From positions 1,640,760 through 1,704,759 of the forward strand of contig NZ_CP141821.1 in assembly GCF_035621495.1 (NCBI RefSeq): a stretch of 64,000 nucleotides of DNA. Reading direction: 5' to 3'. Below, in pieces: positions 6,772 through 14,106 of this stretch. Numbering within the stretch: position 1 is the first letter of the stretch; each line of letters opens with the position of its first letter. The position numbers and the translations under genes were made by a program. Under the pieces are notes generated by a model. That model saw only the letters and a program-made list of their open reading frames with translations. It had not been told where the DNA came from and searched no databases. This stretch comes from Thermococcus sp. SY098. GTDB taxonomy: Archaea > Methanobacteriota_B > Thermococci > Thermococcales > Thermococcaceae.

Positions 6772-7434
6772 TTAAGAGGAATTCAGATTCTTTCTAACTC
6801 TCGCTAACAGATCAGAATTAGCTTTTAATTCTTCTATCTTCTCTCTATTTTCAATTTGCTTTTCCTTTAGCTCTTTATTCTCCTTCTTTCCTTCAATTCC
6901 AGCCTTAGCCTTCTCCTTCAATTCTTCTTTCGACTTTTGCTTATTCTTAGCACTCTTAATTTGCGCCAAAGCTCCAAGACCAATAAACGCCGTCGCCAAA
7001 ACTCCAATAGCCAAACTGAATTTTGGATAACTCACCATGATATTTTGTCCTTCCACAAGCTGATAATACCAGAATCCAACGTTCAATGAAGGTTTAGCAA
7101 CCTCATTCCAAAGCTCCAGATCCAATTCAACATCATACTTTTTGCCGTATTTCGCCAACAGCTTAAAGAATCTGTCCAGCATAAGCGTTAAGCCATGATT
7201 CTTCTCCTCAAACTCTTCAATTCTTTCTAAAAACTCATCCTCGCTCATTAAACGCCTTGCTGGTCTCTCTTCAAACTCTTCCTCTTCAACTTCCTCAGCT
7301 TCCGCTAAAGCTTCCTCTTCCAATTCCTCATCATCAATAAGTTTCTCAATCTCTTTATCAGTTATGACTACTTCATCAGTAACGTCTTTTTTCTCGATTT
7401 GAATTTCTCTCGCTTCAACTTCATTCTCGCTCAT
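6772..7434 (-). CDS. Acidic protein with one membrane helix and coiled coils
   Basis: A 220-residue protein; the second of two adjacent ATGs (7434) is taken as the start for its spacing to GAGGCGAT. Residues 1 to 70 are very acidic (long Glu runs), one hydrophobic helix lies near residues 138-158 (LAIGVLATAFIGLGALAQ), and the C-terminal third is a Lys/Glu coiled coil. The start overlaps the stop of the upstream gene. It is immediately upstream of the ATPase. Function unknown. Confidence 0.7.
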   Translation of the reverse strand: MSENEVEAREIQIEKKDVTDEVVITDKEIEKLIDDEELEEEALAEAEEVEEEEFEERPARRLMSEDEFLERIEEFEEKNHGLTLMLDRFFKLLAKYGKKYDVELDLELWNEVAKPSLNVGFWYYQLVEGQNIMVSYPKFSLAIGVLATAFIGLGALAQIKSAKNKQKSKEELKEKAKAGIEGKKENKELKEKQIENREKIEELKANSDLLARVRKNLNSS

Positions 7435-7691
7435 CATAATCGCCTCACAAATTCTTTAAGTTTTTCAAACTTTTTCGCTCTCTCTTCAATCTCTCTTTTC
7501 CTCTTCTCAAGAACGAACTCTAAAAACTGCTTGATTAAGTCATCATTGGCATTCATAAACTCAATCAAATCATCAACACAAACCACTGGAAAGCTGTTCC
7601 AAACGCTTAGCTCCTTAACTATTTCCTGTTTCTTTCCTTTCACTTTCCTTATTGCTAATACCTCATGCTCTCTTATCAATCTCAAAGCCAT
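7434..7691 (-). CDS. Hypothetical helical protein
   Basis: An 85-residue protein starting at ATG 7691 (MALRLIREHEVLAIRKV) after AAGGTGAGAT. The C-terminal half is a charged helix (FLEFVLEKRKREIEERAKKF). Its stop overlaps the start of the acidic membrane protein gene downstream. No motif recognised. Confidence 0.68.
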   Translation of the reverse strand: MALRLIREHEVLAIRKVKGKKQEIVKELSVWNSFPVVCVDDLIEFMNANDDLIKQFLEFVLEKRKREIEERAKKFEKLKEFVRRL

Positions 7692-7701
7692 TCATCTCAC
7701 C

Positions 7702-7884
7702 TTAGCACCAAATTTTTTTTACAATCTCAAAAGTTAGATCCTTGGCAATCTCGCTAAGCTCCTTAGCGTTAGAATCTGAATCCTCGACAACAACATTGAT
7801 CATCCTCGTTGAATCAAACTGAATCATAACTGCAACACTCTTATACTTCTCAACTTGCTTCTCGCAATTTTCACAAGTCATCAT
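7702..7884 (-). CDS. Small protein with CxxC motif
   Basis: A 60-residue protein (MMTCENCEKQVEKYKSVAV). Two adjacent ATGs at 7884 and 7881 are both possible; GGTGG precedes. A CENC pair near the N-terminus and a terminal Cys could bind a metal or form disulfides. The start overlaps the stop of the upstream gene by four bases. Function unknown. Confidence 0.62.
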   Translation of the reverse strand: MMTCENCEKQVEKYKSVAVMIQFDSTRMINVVVEDSDSNAKELSEIAKDLTFEIVKKIWC

Positions 7885-8258
7885 TCAACCACCTTTGCCG
7901 TAATAACTAAAACAAGCTTTTTCTTCTCCTTATCTTGTAAAACAACCTTCAAAATGTTCTTTTCCTCATCGTATTTTGATGCCTTAATGTATTTGCCTGC
8001 TTTCTTCATGACTTTAAGAACAATATCACCTAATGCTTTTTGTAGCTCTTCATCGCTAATCTCATCGCCTTTTTGCTCAAGCTCTTCGAACTTCTTTGAA
8101 ATATAATCTTTAATCTCCTCAAAATCAGCCTTATCAACCTTAAACACTTCCTGAAGCCATAAGCCAAAGTTTATGACATCCTCAATAAAGCTGATCAATT
8201 GAGGATATCTTATACCAGTAAAAGCCATCTTAACACCATTTACCAGCTCACCGAACAT
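7881..8258 (-). CDS. Hypothetical protein
   Basis: A 125-residue protein starting at ATG 8258 (MFGELVNGVKMAFTG) after GAGGTGGT. The middle is acidic and helical; the end is a beta-like segment (KILKVVLQDKEKKKLVLVIT pattern). It follows the zinc-ribbon protein gene by 9 bases. No family recognised. Confidence 0.68.
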   Translation of the reverse strand: MFGELVNGVKMAFTGIRYPQLISFIEDVINFGLWLQEVFKVDKADFEEIKDYISKKFEELEQKGDEISDEELQKALGDIVLKVMKKAGKYIKASKYDEEKNILKVVLQDKEKKKLVLVITAKVVE

Positions 8259-8267
8259 TTTACCACC

Positions 8268-8879
8268 TCAACCGCTCAAATTCTTCTTAACTCTCTCCAG
8301 CAAAGGATCATGCTCAACCTCTACCTCTTCTTTCGGCTTAGACTTAGCAAAAGCGCCTAAAGTCTTTAAATGATTAATCAAGCTCTCAAAGAATCCAAGT
8401 TTATACAGAATATAAGCCAAACCAATGGCGACCATCAAGGCTTTAACTCCAAATCCAAACCTTGGCTTAGGTATTGGAATACCTCTTTTCACCTTTTCAA
8501 CCTTAGGCTCTTCAACCTTTTTCACCTTAGGTGATTCACTCTTTTTCTCCAACTTTGGCTTTTCTTCTCTCTTCTCTTCAACCTCTTTAGGCTCTTCATC
8601 ACTCAAAATCTCCTTAACCTCACTCTCACTTTCAACCTTTTTCTCTTCAACTTCAACCTTTGGAACTTCTAAATTCACCTTCATTGCGCTTTCTTTCGCC
8701 TCGCTTCTCTTTCCTAAAATCTTCTTTCGCTCTTCCTCTGGAAGTTTTAGAAAATCCTCATACGGCATTGCCTTCTTACTCTTACAAACAGTGCACTGTG
8801 GCTTTTTGGCTCTGCTCCAATACTGATTTCCACATCTCAAACAAACATATAACTTCCTACCTCTCGCATCTTCAACCAT
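8268..8879 (-). CDS. Zinc-ribbon protein with membrane anchor
   Basis: A 203-residue protein starting at ATG 8879 (MVEDARGRKLYVCLRCG) after GGTGGTGAG. Residues 13 to 34 hold two CxxC pairs (CLRCG and CTVCK) forming a likely zinc ribbon. Residues 60-125 are a Pro/Glu/Lys-rich linker. One hydrophobic helix follows (VKALMVAIGLAYILYKLGF), with a helical tail ending LLERVKKNLSG, a motif close to the LLARVRKNLNS end of the protein at 6772-7434. It is the first gene behind the promoter box at 8937-8970. Role unknown. Confidence 0.72.
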   Translation of the reverse strand: MVEDARGRKLYVCLRCGNQYWSRAKKPQCTVCKSKKAMPYEDFLKLPEEERKKILGKRSEAKESAMKVNLEVPKVEVEEKKVESESEVKEILSDEEPKEVEEKREEKPKLEKKSESPKVKKVEEPKVEKVKRGIPIPKPRFGFGVKALMVAIGLAYILYKLGFFESLINHLKTLGAFAKSKPKEEVEVEHDPLLERVKKNLSG

Positions 8880-8936
8880 TCTCACCACCAAGAACCGCTG
8901 ATTTCACCAATTTTCACCTTTGTTTTTGCGGTGAAA

Positions 8937-8970
8937 GTTAAATAATATCATCAACATTTGATGATAAATG
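8937..8970 (-). promoter_or_regulatory. 34-bp promoter box, zinc-ribbon operon copy
   Basis: On the minus strand it carries GTTGATGATATTATTTAAC, preceded by a diverged TTTATCAT half. It lies about 60 bases upstream of the zinc-ribbon gene and shares the layout of the boxes at 5349-5382 and 15561-15594. Confidence 0.68.
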
Positions 8971-8981
8971 TAAATAGGAAA

Positions 8982-9164
8982 TCAAAGAATCTCATTAAGC
9001 GCCAATTCTGTAATTCTGAGAAATTGTTTTTCAAAAGGTTTTGTTGCTTCTTTCTTCATTTTCTCCAAAAGCGCTTTGAGTTCAACCGCTTCAAGCTCGC
9101 TGATTTCACCTTTCATCAACTTTTTTCTCAGTTCAAAAAATCTCGCTTTCTCCTCGATTTTCAT
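8982..9164 (-). CDS. Small helical protein
   Basis: A 60-residue protein starting at ATG 9164 (MKIEEKARFFELRKKLMKGE) with AAAGGTGAAC upstream. It is almost wholly helical and charged, like small coiled-coil adaptor or DNA-binding peptides. It has its own promoter region with an inverted repeat (9178-9206), so it may be separately controlled. Function unknown. Confidence 0.65.
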   Translation of the reverse strand: MKIEEKARFFELRKKLMKGEISELEAVELKALLEKMKKEATKPFEKQFLRITELALNEIL

Positions 9165-9177
9165 TTTCGTTCACCTT

Positions 9178-9206
9178 TTTGGATATAATCATTTGTTATA
9201 TCCAAA
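9178..9206 (-). promoter_or_regulatory. Inverted repeat before the 60-residue protein gene
   Basis: Two perfect 11-bp arms, TTTGGATATAA and TTATATCCAAA, flank a 7-base spacer and lie 14 to 42 bases upstream of ATG 9164. Both arms contain TATA-like sequence, so binding would block or shape the promoter. The outer TTTGG/CCAAA matches the operator pattern seen near 13865-14057. Confidence 0.65.
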
Positions 9207-9215
9207 TTTGAAAAA

Positions 9216-9428
9216 TCAAACAATCTCCTTCTCATCTTCCTGTTTTCTTCTCCACTTCTCCAGAACATACTTACCTTCTGTTAATGCTGAACCATAGCGC
9301 ATTCCAACAGTAAAACCTTGAAGATAAGCTTCATTTGTTCCTCTCTGGTAACCAATAGCATAACTAAGCGCTGAGACAAAAATTAAAGTAAAAAGATAAA
9401 CGCCAATAACGGCGAACTCCAAAAGCAT
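9216..9428 (-). CDS. Small membrane protein
   Basis: A 70-residue protein starting at ATG 9428 (MLLEFAVIGVYLFTLIF) after TGGTGATAG. One N-terminal transmembrane helix (about residues 4 to 26) is followed by a Gly/Tyr-rich segment and a charged helical tail. A signal-anchor topology is likely. No family recognised. Confidence 0.68.
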   Translation of the reverse strand: MLLEFAVIGVYLFTLIFVSALSYAIGYQRGTNEAYLQGFTVGMRYGSALTEGKYVLEKWRRKQEDEKEIV

Positions 9429-9434
9429 GTTCTA

Positions 9435-9782
9435 TCACCAGAACTTAAGCCTTTGCCAAAATGGTTTTCTTAACTCATCTTTCAGTCTCTCAATCTCCAT
9501 CTTGTAAAGCTCTACCTTATTCCTCAATTCTTCATTCTCCTCTTTCAACTTCTCATAAAGCTCTCTCCATGTATCCGCTTCCTTCCTAAGCTCTTCAATA
9601 CGCTTCTTAAGCCTCTCATTCTCAACCTTCAAACCATAATACCTAATCAAATGATGTCTAATTATAGCACTCCTCGTAACTCCTTGTTCTTTCGCCTCAC
9701 TCTCAATTTTCTTATAAATCAACTCTGGAACTCTCGAACCAACACCAACCAACTTCTCCATCTTTCTAACAAATCTCACCAT
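9435..9782 (-). CDS. Ribbon-helix-helix-like protein with coiled coil
   Basis: A 115-residue protein starting at ATG 9782 (MVRFVRKMEKLVGVG) after GGTGAGTGAG. Residues about 17 to 48 (VPELIYKKIESEAKEQG then TRSAIIRHHLIRYYGL) fit a strand-helix-helix DNA-binding unit of the CopG/Arc kind. A long leucine-heptad coiled coil fills the rest. A DNA-binding oligomer is likely; target and role are unknown. The AT-hook coiled-coil protein at 10033-10635 has a similar layout. Confidence 0.7.
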   Translation of the reverse strand: MVRFVRKMEKLVGVGSRVPELIYKKIESEAKEQGVTRSAIIRHHLIRYYGLKVENERLKKRIEELRKEADTWRELYEKLKEENEELRNKVELYKMEIERLKDELRKPFWQRLKFW

Positions 9783-9787
9783 CTCAC

Positions 9788-10030
9788 TCACCTTAGATCA
9801 AATTTTACAAAATTGTGAATTCTGGTGGTCTCATACCTATTGAACACAATCAAAACCTCATCGCCAATGCACTCTTCATCTTCATACCAAAGCCTTAAAA
9901 CCAAATGTCCAAAGTCATTATAGCTCACCTGCACTTTGTTAAAACGCTCACTCAACAGCTTCCAAACCTTCCAAACTTCCGCACCATCCTTATCTTCCTT
10001 AACTAACCTTCTCTTAATAACCTCAACCAT
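9788..10030 (-). CDS. Hypothetical protein
   Basis: An 80-residue protein starting at ATG 10030 (MVEVIKRRLVKEDKDG) after GGTGAGTGAAG. Mixed alpha/beta (VQVSYNDFGHLVLRLWYE) with no membrane segment or recognised motif. It sits with short gaps between two coiled-coil DNA-binding-type genes. Confidence 0.66.
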   Translation of the reverse strand: MVEVIKRRLVKEDKDGAEVWKVWKLLSERFNKVQVSYNDFGHLVLRLWYEDEECIGDEVLIVFNRYETTRIHNFVKFDLR

Positions 10031-10032
10031 CT

Positions 10033-10635
10033 TCACTCACCAAACAACTTTTTCGCCTCATCCAAACCTTTCTGATTAACAGTCTTCCAAAACGAAAGCT
10101 TATCCACACCTAAATCTTCCAAAATAACGTTAATTTCTTCAGTAATCCGCCTCTGCTCTCTCTCAATCTCCATAAGCTCTCTTTCACTCCAAACCTTTAG
10201 CTTTCTCTCCTTCAATTCCAAATACTTTCTTGCAAGAGTCCACAAATCCACTTTTTCAACTTGTAAATCCTCAAGCTTCTTTTCAAGCTCAAGAGCCTTA
10301 GCCTTCCACTGCTTAAGCTCTTCATTCTCACTTTCCAAAACCTTAATCCTCGCTCTCAAAGCTTCGTTTTCCTTTTCCTTAAGTTCAAGCTGAGTCTCAA
10401 GCCTCTTAATCCTCTCAAACAATTCATCCAACTTATCAGCATACATAACATAATGATAAATCGCTTCAACCTCACTCTCAAACTTGCCTTCTTGGACTAA
10501 TCGTTTAAGCTTAGCTTCCAAGTCTATTGGCATTTTGTAGTATTTTCCTTTGATTCCTTGTTTCCACTTTGGTGGTCTTCCTGGTCTCTTTCGTGGCTTT
10601 GGTAGAGGATCAAAATCGTAAGCCTTAGCAACCAT
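10033..10635 (-). CDS. AT-hook coiled-coil protein
   Basis: A 200-residue protein; the second of two adjacent ATGs (10635) is taken as the start, though 10638 is possible. Residues 14 to 23 contain KRPGRPPKW, a match to the AT-hook minor-groove DNA-binding motif (core RPGRPP). Residues about 35-60 look like a small helical unit, and residues 65-150 a long coiled coil. A DNA-binding architectural or regulatory protein is likely. AT-hooks are unusual in archaea, so this merits a check. Confidence 0.7.
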   Translation of the reverse strand: MVAKAYDFDPLPKPRKRPGRPPKWKQGIKGKYYKMPIDLEAKLKRLVQEGKFESEVEAIYHYVMYADKLDELFERIKRLETQLELKEKENEALRARIKVLESENEELKQWKAKALELEKKLEDLQVEKVDLWTLARKYLELKERKLKVWSERELMEIEREQRRITEEINVILEDLGVDKLSFWKTVNQKGLDEAKKLFGE

Positions 10636-10650
10636 CATAACTCACCACCA

Positions 10651-11184
10651 TCATAGAACATGCTTGATAATCCACTCTTTGAGCTGTTCATCAGTCAAAG
10701 TGAGCATCTTATCTTTCTCCAGAAGAACGACTTCATGATTCCTAACCTTCATGATTTTAGGCTCTGGAATCTTTGTAATATCCGTGAGATACCACCAGCG
10801 CTTACCGTTGCCAGCTCTAATGATCCACAAATAAGGCTTATTTGTAATCTCAGAGATTTTCTTAGCAAAATCATATTGAGTCTTTGAGTAAATCATTGAG
10901 TCATGCAAATAATTGACTTCCTCTTTAGTCTTGAACTCAATGAATGCCTTGATGTCATTCTCTGCATAGTCAAAAACCACCGTATCAATGTCGAATAAAC
11001 CAATGTGGAAATAATCAACCTCTCGCTGAGCATCCAGGAACACATGCGAGAATTCAATGCGAGTCCTTGAGTCCACTAAAACGTTACCAAAGTAATCAAA
11101 TGTTTTCATTACGATGTCTCTATACTTTGTAAAAACTAACTCTCGCCTTCCACCACCAGTTTTATTTAAATCCTTCAACTGCAT
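10651..11184 (-). CDS. PD-(D/E)XK nuclease-like protein
   Basis: A 177-residue protein starting at ATG 11184 (MQLKDLNKTGGGRREL) after GAGGTGG. The segment DIDTVVFDYAEN, then KAFIEFKTKEE, gives an acidic residue followed by E-x-K, the usual metal-binding core of the PD-(D/E)XK superfamily. This includes restriction enzymes, Holliday junction resolvases and viral nucleases. A C-terminal beta-rich half follows. The element lacks a visible replication enzyme, so a role in DNA processing or resolution is plausible; the fold is inferred from the motif alone. Confidence 0.6.
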   Translation of the reverse strand: MQLKDLNKTGGGRRELVFTKYRDIVMKTFDYFGNVLVDSRTRIEFSHVFLDAQREVDYFHIGLFDIDTVVFDYAENDIKAFIEFKTKEEVNYLHDSMIYSKTQYDFAKKISEITNKPYLWIIRAGNGKRWWYLTDITKIPEPKIMKVRNHEVVLLEKDKMLTLTDEQLKEWIIKHVL

Positions 11185-11424
11185 TCAAAACCACCTCGCA
11201 AGAGTTCTAAAACTCTCGCTCTCCAAATCAACAACCTTCAAACCAACTGGTTCTGGAGTCCAAACGAAAATAAGGCAATATTTGAAGCCGTAGTGCCTCA
11301 TTCTTTCAACCGCTAACTGCTCAGCTTCTTTAATATCTCTCGCTGGAACGCTGAACTCAATTAACTCACCGCTAAAGCGCTCTAAACTCTCAAAATTGTT
11401 AGAGTAAAGGAAAGAATAAATCAT
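11185..11424 (-). CDS. Hypothetical protein
   Basis: A 79-residue protein starting at ATG 11424 (MIYSFLYSNNFESLER) after GAGGTGAGCGAG. A small alpha/beta protein with one Cys and the segment IFVWTPEPVGLKVVDL. Its stop directly abuts the nuclease-like gene's upstream region (no gap), which suggests translation coupling. No family recognised. Confidence 0.66.
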   Translation of the reverse strand: MIYSFLYSNNFESLERFSGELIEFSVPARDIKEAEQLAVERMRHYGFKYCLIFVWTPEPVGLKVVDLESESFRTLARWF

Positions 11425-11435
11425 TCTCGCTCACC

Positions 11436-11846
11436 TCACCAACGATAAAAGATGTCTTTACCTTCTGGATCAGTCCAAGGTTCAGCTGGAATAGGTCCAT
11501 CTCTCGAAACTTCCTTTGATAGAGCTCTATCGAAATTTTCTTCGTCATGGTCCAGAGCTAAAGTTTCTTCGACTCCAGGTCCTACACTCGAAGATTCTTT
11601 CGCTATGGTCCTTTCGAAAGTTCCTTCACTTCCTGGAATCGAAAGTTTCTTAGATTCCTTGCTTAACCACTTGAGAAACTCAATTATTGCCTCGCCTTTC
11701 TTTTCCGAAATCTCAAACTCCTCATCCTCAGACCAACCATTTAAATGAACCTTCCACTTGTGCTTCTTACTATCATAATCAAAGCTAATGCTCTCAATTT
11801 TGTCAATGTCAATCTCAAACTCACGCCAATTTACATAAACCTTCAT
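11436..11846 (-). CDS. Hypothetical acidic protein with a short internal repeat
   Basis: A 136-residue protein starting at ATG 11846 (MKVYVNWREFEIDID) after AGGTGGTG. The first 65 residues form an alpha/beta domain. The tail contains two related stretches, FERTIAKESSSVGPG and FDRALSKEVSRDGP, about 30 residues apart, pointing to an old tandem duplication. The region is rich in Ser, Glu and Pro and probably disordered. Function unknown. Confidence 0.66.
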   Translation of the reverse strand: MKVYVNWREFEIDIDKIESISFDYDSKKHKWKVHLNGWSEDEEFEISEKKGEAIIEFLKWLSKESKKLSIPGSEGTFERTIAKESSSVGPGVEETLALDHDEENFDRALSKEVSRDGPIPAEPWTDPEGKDIFYRW

Positions 11847-12061
11847 TCTACACCACCTAAACCAAAGGCTTTCGGAAAAGCTGAGAAAACTAAATCTCTG
11901 TCCTCTTCCTTAAAGCTCAGAACAAGCTTGATTTTGTTGTCTTCAAGCTCAACATTTGCAACCTTAACCTCAATCACTTGCCTAAGCTCTTCAACTTTCT
12001 TCAACGCCTCGCTGAAAGCCTTAAGATTTGAAATATCAAAATATTCAATGAGAAGAGGCAT
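11843..12061 (-). CDS. Hypothetical protein
   Basis: A 72-residue protein starting at ATG 12061 (MPLLIEYFDISNLKAF) after GGTGAGGAAA. One helix (KAFSEALKKVEELRQVI) is followed by beta strands (VKVANVELEDNKIKLVLSF). Its stop overlaps the next start by four bases. No family recognised. Confidence 0.66.
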   Translation of the reverse strand: MPLLIEYFDISNLKAFSEALKKVEELRQVIEVKVANVELEDNKIKLVLSFKEEDRDLVFSAFPKAFGLGGVE

Positions 12062-12338
12062 TTTCCTCACCTTCCTTTTTTGACTCCTTAAAAACGCCTT
12101 TCCAAAGCATTATTTTGCCGTCCTTGATATAGAACCAACCAGCTTCGGCCTCCAAAACGTTAATCAAAGTCTCCAACTGCTTTTTGTCCTTCAGGACATG
12201 CTTTATTTCACCATCAGGTTGGTAAATTATTGCAATAATCTCGCCGTCTTCAGTAATTTTCGCTTGAATTGCTGTAATCTGCTCAACATTCACAACATCA
12301 ATCCATTTGTCGTCTCTCTCAAAAATAAGCCAAGTCAT
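12045..12338 (-). CDS. Hypothetical protein
   Basis: A 97-residue protein starting at ATG 12338 (MTWLIFERDDKWIDV), preferred over an earlier in-frame start because GAGGTGAG precedes it. It begins with a beta-meander-like pattern (VNVEQITAIQAKITEDGEII) reminiscent of small PH-like or KTSC-type domains, which is only an impression. Its end overlaps the next gene by 17 bases. Confidence 0.66.
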   Translation of the reverse strand: MTWLIFERDDKWIDVVNVEQITAIQAKITEDGEIIAIIYQPDGEIKHVLKDKKQLETLINVLEAEAGWFYIKDGKIMLWKGVFKESKKEGEENASSH

Positions 12339-12339
12339 T

Positions 12340-12771
12340 TCACTCACCTCTAATTCCAGTATAATCAATTCCAGAAACCTGAAACTCCAACTCAGGATAC
12401 TCCTCATAAATTGACTCCTCTTCTTCCTCGCTAAGCTCCTTGACCAATTTTTTCTCCAGCTCTTCTAACAATGCCTCAACAAGCTTTAGATCACTCTTGT
12501 ATTCTGCTAACTCATCTCTAAAACTCTGAATATCATAGCCAAACTTAATTAACTCCTTGACTCTCTTAATCTCAGCTTCAAGCCATTCTTTTTGGTATTT
12601 CAAAAGCTCATAACTTGCTTTCTCATGTCCGTATTTCTCAAAGAATTTTTCAACTGCATCCGCTGAAATTACGATGTTCCTATAGCCTTTGTAGTAAATT
12701 CTCGTAATTCCTGAAACCTTTGTTTTGCCGTCATTTCCGCTCAAATACAACTTTTCACCACCAACCTTCAT
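12340..12771 (-). CDS. Coiled-coil hypothetical protein
   Basis: A 143-residue protein starting at ATG 12771 (MKVGGEKLYLSGNDG) with AGGTGTTG upstream. An N-terminal beta part (VSGITRIYYKGYRNIVISAD) is followed by two long helices predicted as a coiled coil and an acidic tail. It follows the larger gene at 12823-13407 after about 50 bases that contain a copy of the CTGATTT repeat seen at 4166-4212. Function unknown. Confidence 0.68.
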   Translation of the reverse strand: MKVGGEKLYLSGNDGKTKVSGITRIYYKGYRNIVISADAVEKFFEKYGHEKASYELLKYQKEWLEAEIKRVKELIKFGYDIQSFRDELAEYKSDLKLVEALLEELEKKLVKELSEEEEESIYEEYPELEFQVSGIDYTGIRGE

Positions 12772-12822
12772 GGCTCAACACCTTTGGCTTTCCTTGGCAA
12801 GCTGATTTGAGCAAAAGGTGAG

Positions 12823-13407
12823 TTAATCCGCATGAAACCTGATGGACTTAATAATAACCTCAACCTCAACAGTAACTCTCAAACGCTCACCAGAACCAAG
12901 AACCAACCTAATAGAACTCTCAGAATCCTCTTCCTTATCGTCCTCTTTATTGGTGATAGAATACATTTCCTCACGCTTTTTCCTAAGTTCCTCAATAATT
13001 TCCTTTTCTAATTGTTCAGCTTCCTCAATAATCTGATTAGCGAATTCCTCATCTTCAAGAATTCTAATTGCTTGTTCATACACATGATCTTTTAATCTAA
13101 GCCATTCCTCACCGTCGCATATGAATGAAAGCAAGTGTTGATGGTATCCATTAATAGTTGACTCAGCATAGCCATATTTTTCCTGAAGATAACTCTCAAT
13201 GGCACTCCATTTAGCTGGCGCATTTTTCCTTAAAATAAAAAACAATACTGTTCTCGCTGTTATTAATGTGTTATTCCAAACGTAATCTACAGTCCATACG
13301 TCATTAAAATCTCTGCTTTTCAATATTTCTTTAAAAACAAGGCTTCTTAAGGCGCTAATTCTCAAATCATCAATTTCTGGAAACTTTTTCCAATCTTTCC
13401 AACGCAT
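12823..13407 (-). CDS. Hypothetical protein, first gene of the leftward operon
   Basis: A 194-residue protein starting at ATG 13407 (MRWKDWKKFPEIDDL), with GAGGTG upstream. The middle (residues 50-100: APAKWSAIESYLQEKYG, YAESTINGYHQHL) looks like a winged-helix-type unit. It is followed by an acidic coiled coil and a beta-like tail. The start codon overlaps an ATACCAAA half-site of the operator set, so it is probably repressed by one of the neighbouring AbrB-like proteins. It may be a regulator or replication accessory protein; not assigned. Confidence 0.7.
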   Translation of the reverse strand: MRWKDWKKFPEIDDLRISALRSLVFKEILKSRDFNDVWTVDYVWNNTLITARTVLFFILRKNAPAKWSAIESYLQEKYGYAESTINGYHQHLLSFICDGEEWLRLKDHVYEQAIRILEDEEFANQIIEEAEQLEKEIIEELRKKREEMYSITNKEDDKEEDSESSIRLVLGSGERLRVTVEVEVIIKSIRFHAD

Positions 13408-13583
13408 ACCAAACACCTCTTTGTGTTACAAATTCGGTATAAAAATACGAATTTAGTATATTTAAACCTTATTTCAAGATTTTGGTATTCAAATAGACAA
13501 AATAGTAGGTTAATGACTAAATCTTTTGTCAAAAATCCATAAAATATATATTTGGTATTATCATACAGTATTTGGTGATAATC
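13408..13583. promoter_or_regulatory. Divergent promoter region with TTTGGTAT half-sites
   Basis: This 176-bp AT-rich stretch lies between the leftward gene (start 13407) and the rightward AbrB-like gene (start 13584). It holds half-sites TTTGGTAT at 13481, 13551 and (as TTTGGTGA) 13571, plus an inverted pair AATTCGGTAT/ATACGAATT at 13431-13455. A TATA-like AAAATATATA lies at about 13541-13550 for the rightward gene. No gene is seen here. Confidence 0.6.
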
Positions 13584-13787
13584 ATGGAAAATGAACAAAA
13601 AGTGATCAAACGTATTGAGTTAGAGAAGCCTATTCCGGTTATTGCTAAAGTTATTAGTAGTGGAAGAATCAGTATTCCAAAGGATATTCGAGATTTACTG
13701 GAGCTTAAAGAAGGTGATTATGTAGTTATTGAGATTAAAGGTATTGTCAAAGCTGTTAATCATGAGGTTAAAGTCATTGAGCCATAG
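13584..13787 (+). CDS. AbrB/SpoVT-like DNA-binding regulator
   Basis: A 67-residue protein starting at ATG 13584 (MENEQKVIKRIELEK) after TTGGTGATAATC. Residues about 18 to 55 contain PVIAKVISSGRISIPKDIRD followed by LELKEGDYVVIEI, the swapped-hairpin AbrB pattern (x-S-x-R-I-x-I-P-K-x-I-R). Such proteins bind DNA as dimers and often control virus or toxin genes. It is divergent from the main leftward operon and flanked by palindromic operators, so it probably regulates itself and the operon. Confidence 0.85.
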   Translation: MENEQKVIKRIELEKPIPVIAKVISSGRISIPKDIRDLLELKEGDYVVIEIKGIVKAVNHEVKVIEP

Positions 13788-13864
13788 ATAATACAGTAAG
13801 GCAAGGTTATTGAAAAATGACTGCTCTTCTTTAGTTTTTTGTATTACAAAATTGAGTTTTGGTT

Positions 13865-14057
13865 TTTGGTATATACTAAACTTTTTAGATCATGCTGAGA
13901 ATAGCCAGCATAATAGAATAAAGAAAATAAATTAGGTCTATATTAGAATTAATTATATACGCCTATAATTAATTCATTTGGTATATACCAAATTTAAAGC
14001 AGATTTTAAGAGACTTTGAGCCATGATTTGAGTCAATAATTTAGTATATACCAAATT
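13865..14057. promoter_or_regulatory. Three TTTGGTATATACCAAA palindromes between the AbrB-like genes
   Basis: The 319-bp gap between the two regulators holds no gene. It carries three palindromes: TTTGGTATATACTAAA at 13865-13880 (one mismatch), a perfect 18-bp ATTTGGTATATACCAAAT at 13976-13993, and AATTTAGTATATACCAAATT at 14038-14057 (one mismatch). Each embeds TATATA, so binding could mask a TATA box. The last lies about 50 bases before the second AbrB-like gene. Confidence 0.78.
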
Positions 14058-14106
14058 ATTTTAAGCTGGTATTTTTAGGTGAAAAGCTCAAATAAGGTGG
14101 TTGAAG

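Noticed and set aside
13865-14057. CRISPR array
   Set aside because: The three palindromes are irregularly spaced, only 16-20 bp, and have no unique spacers of constant length; they are operators. No CRISPR array was seen anywhere in the window.
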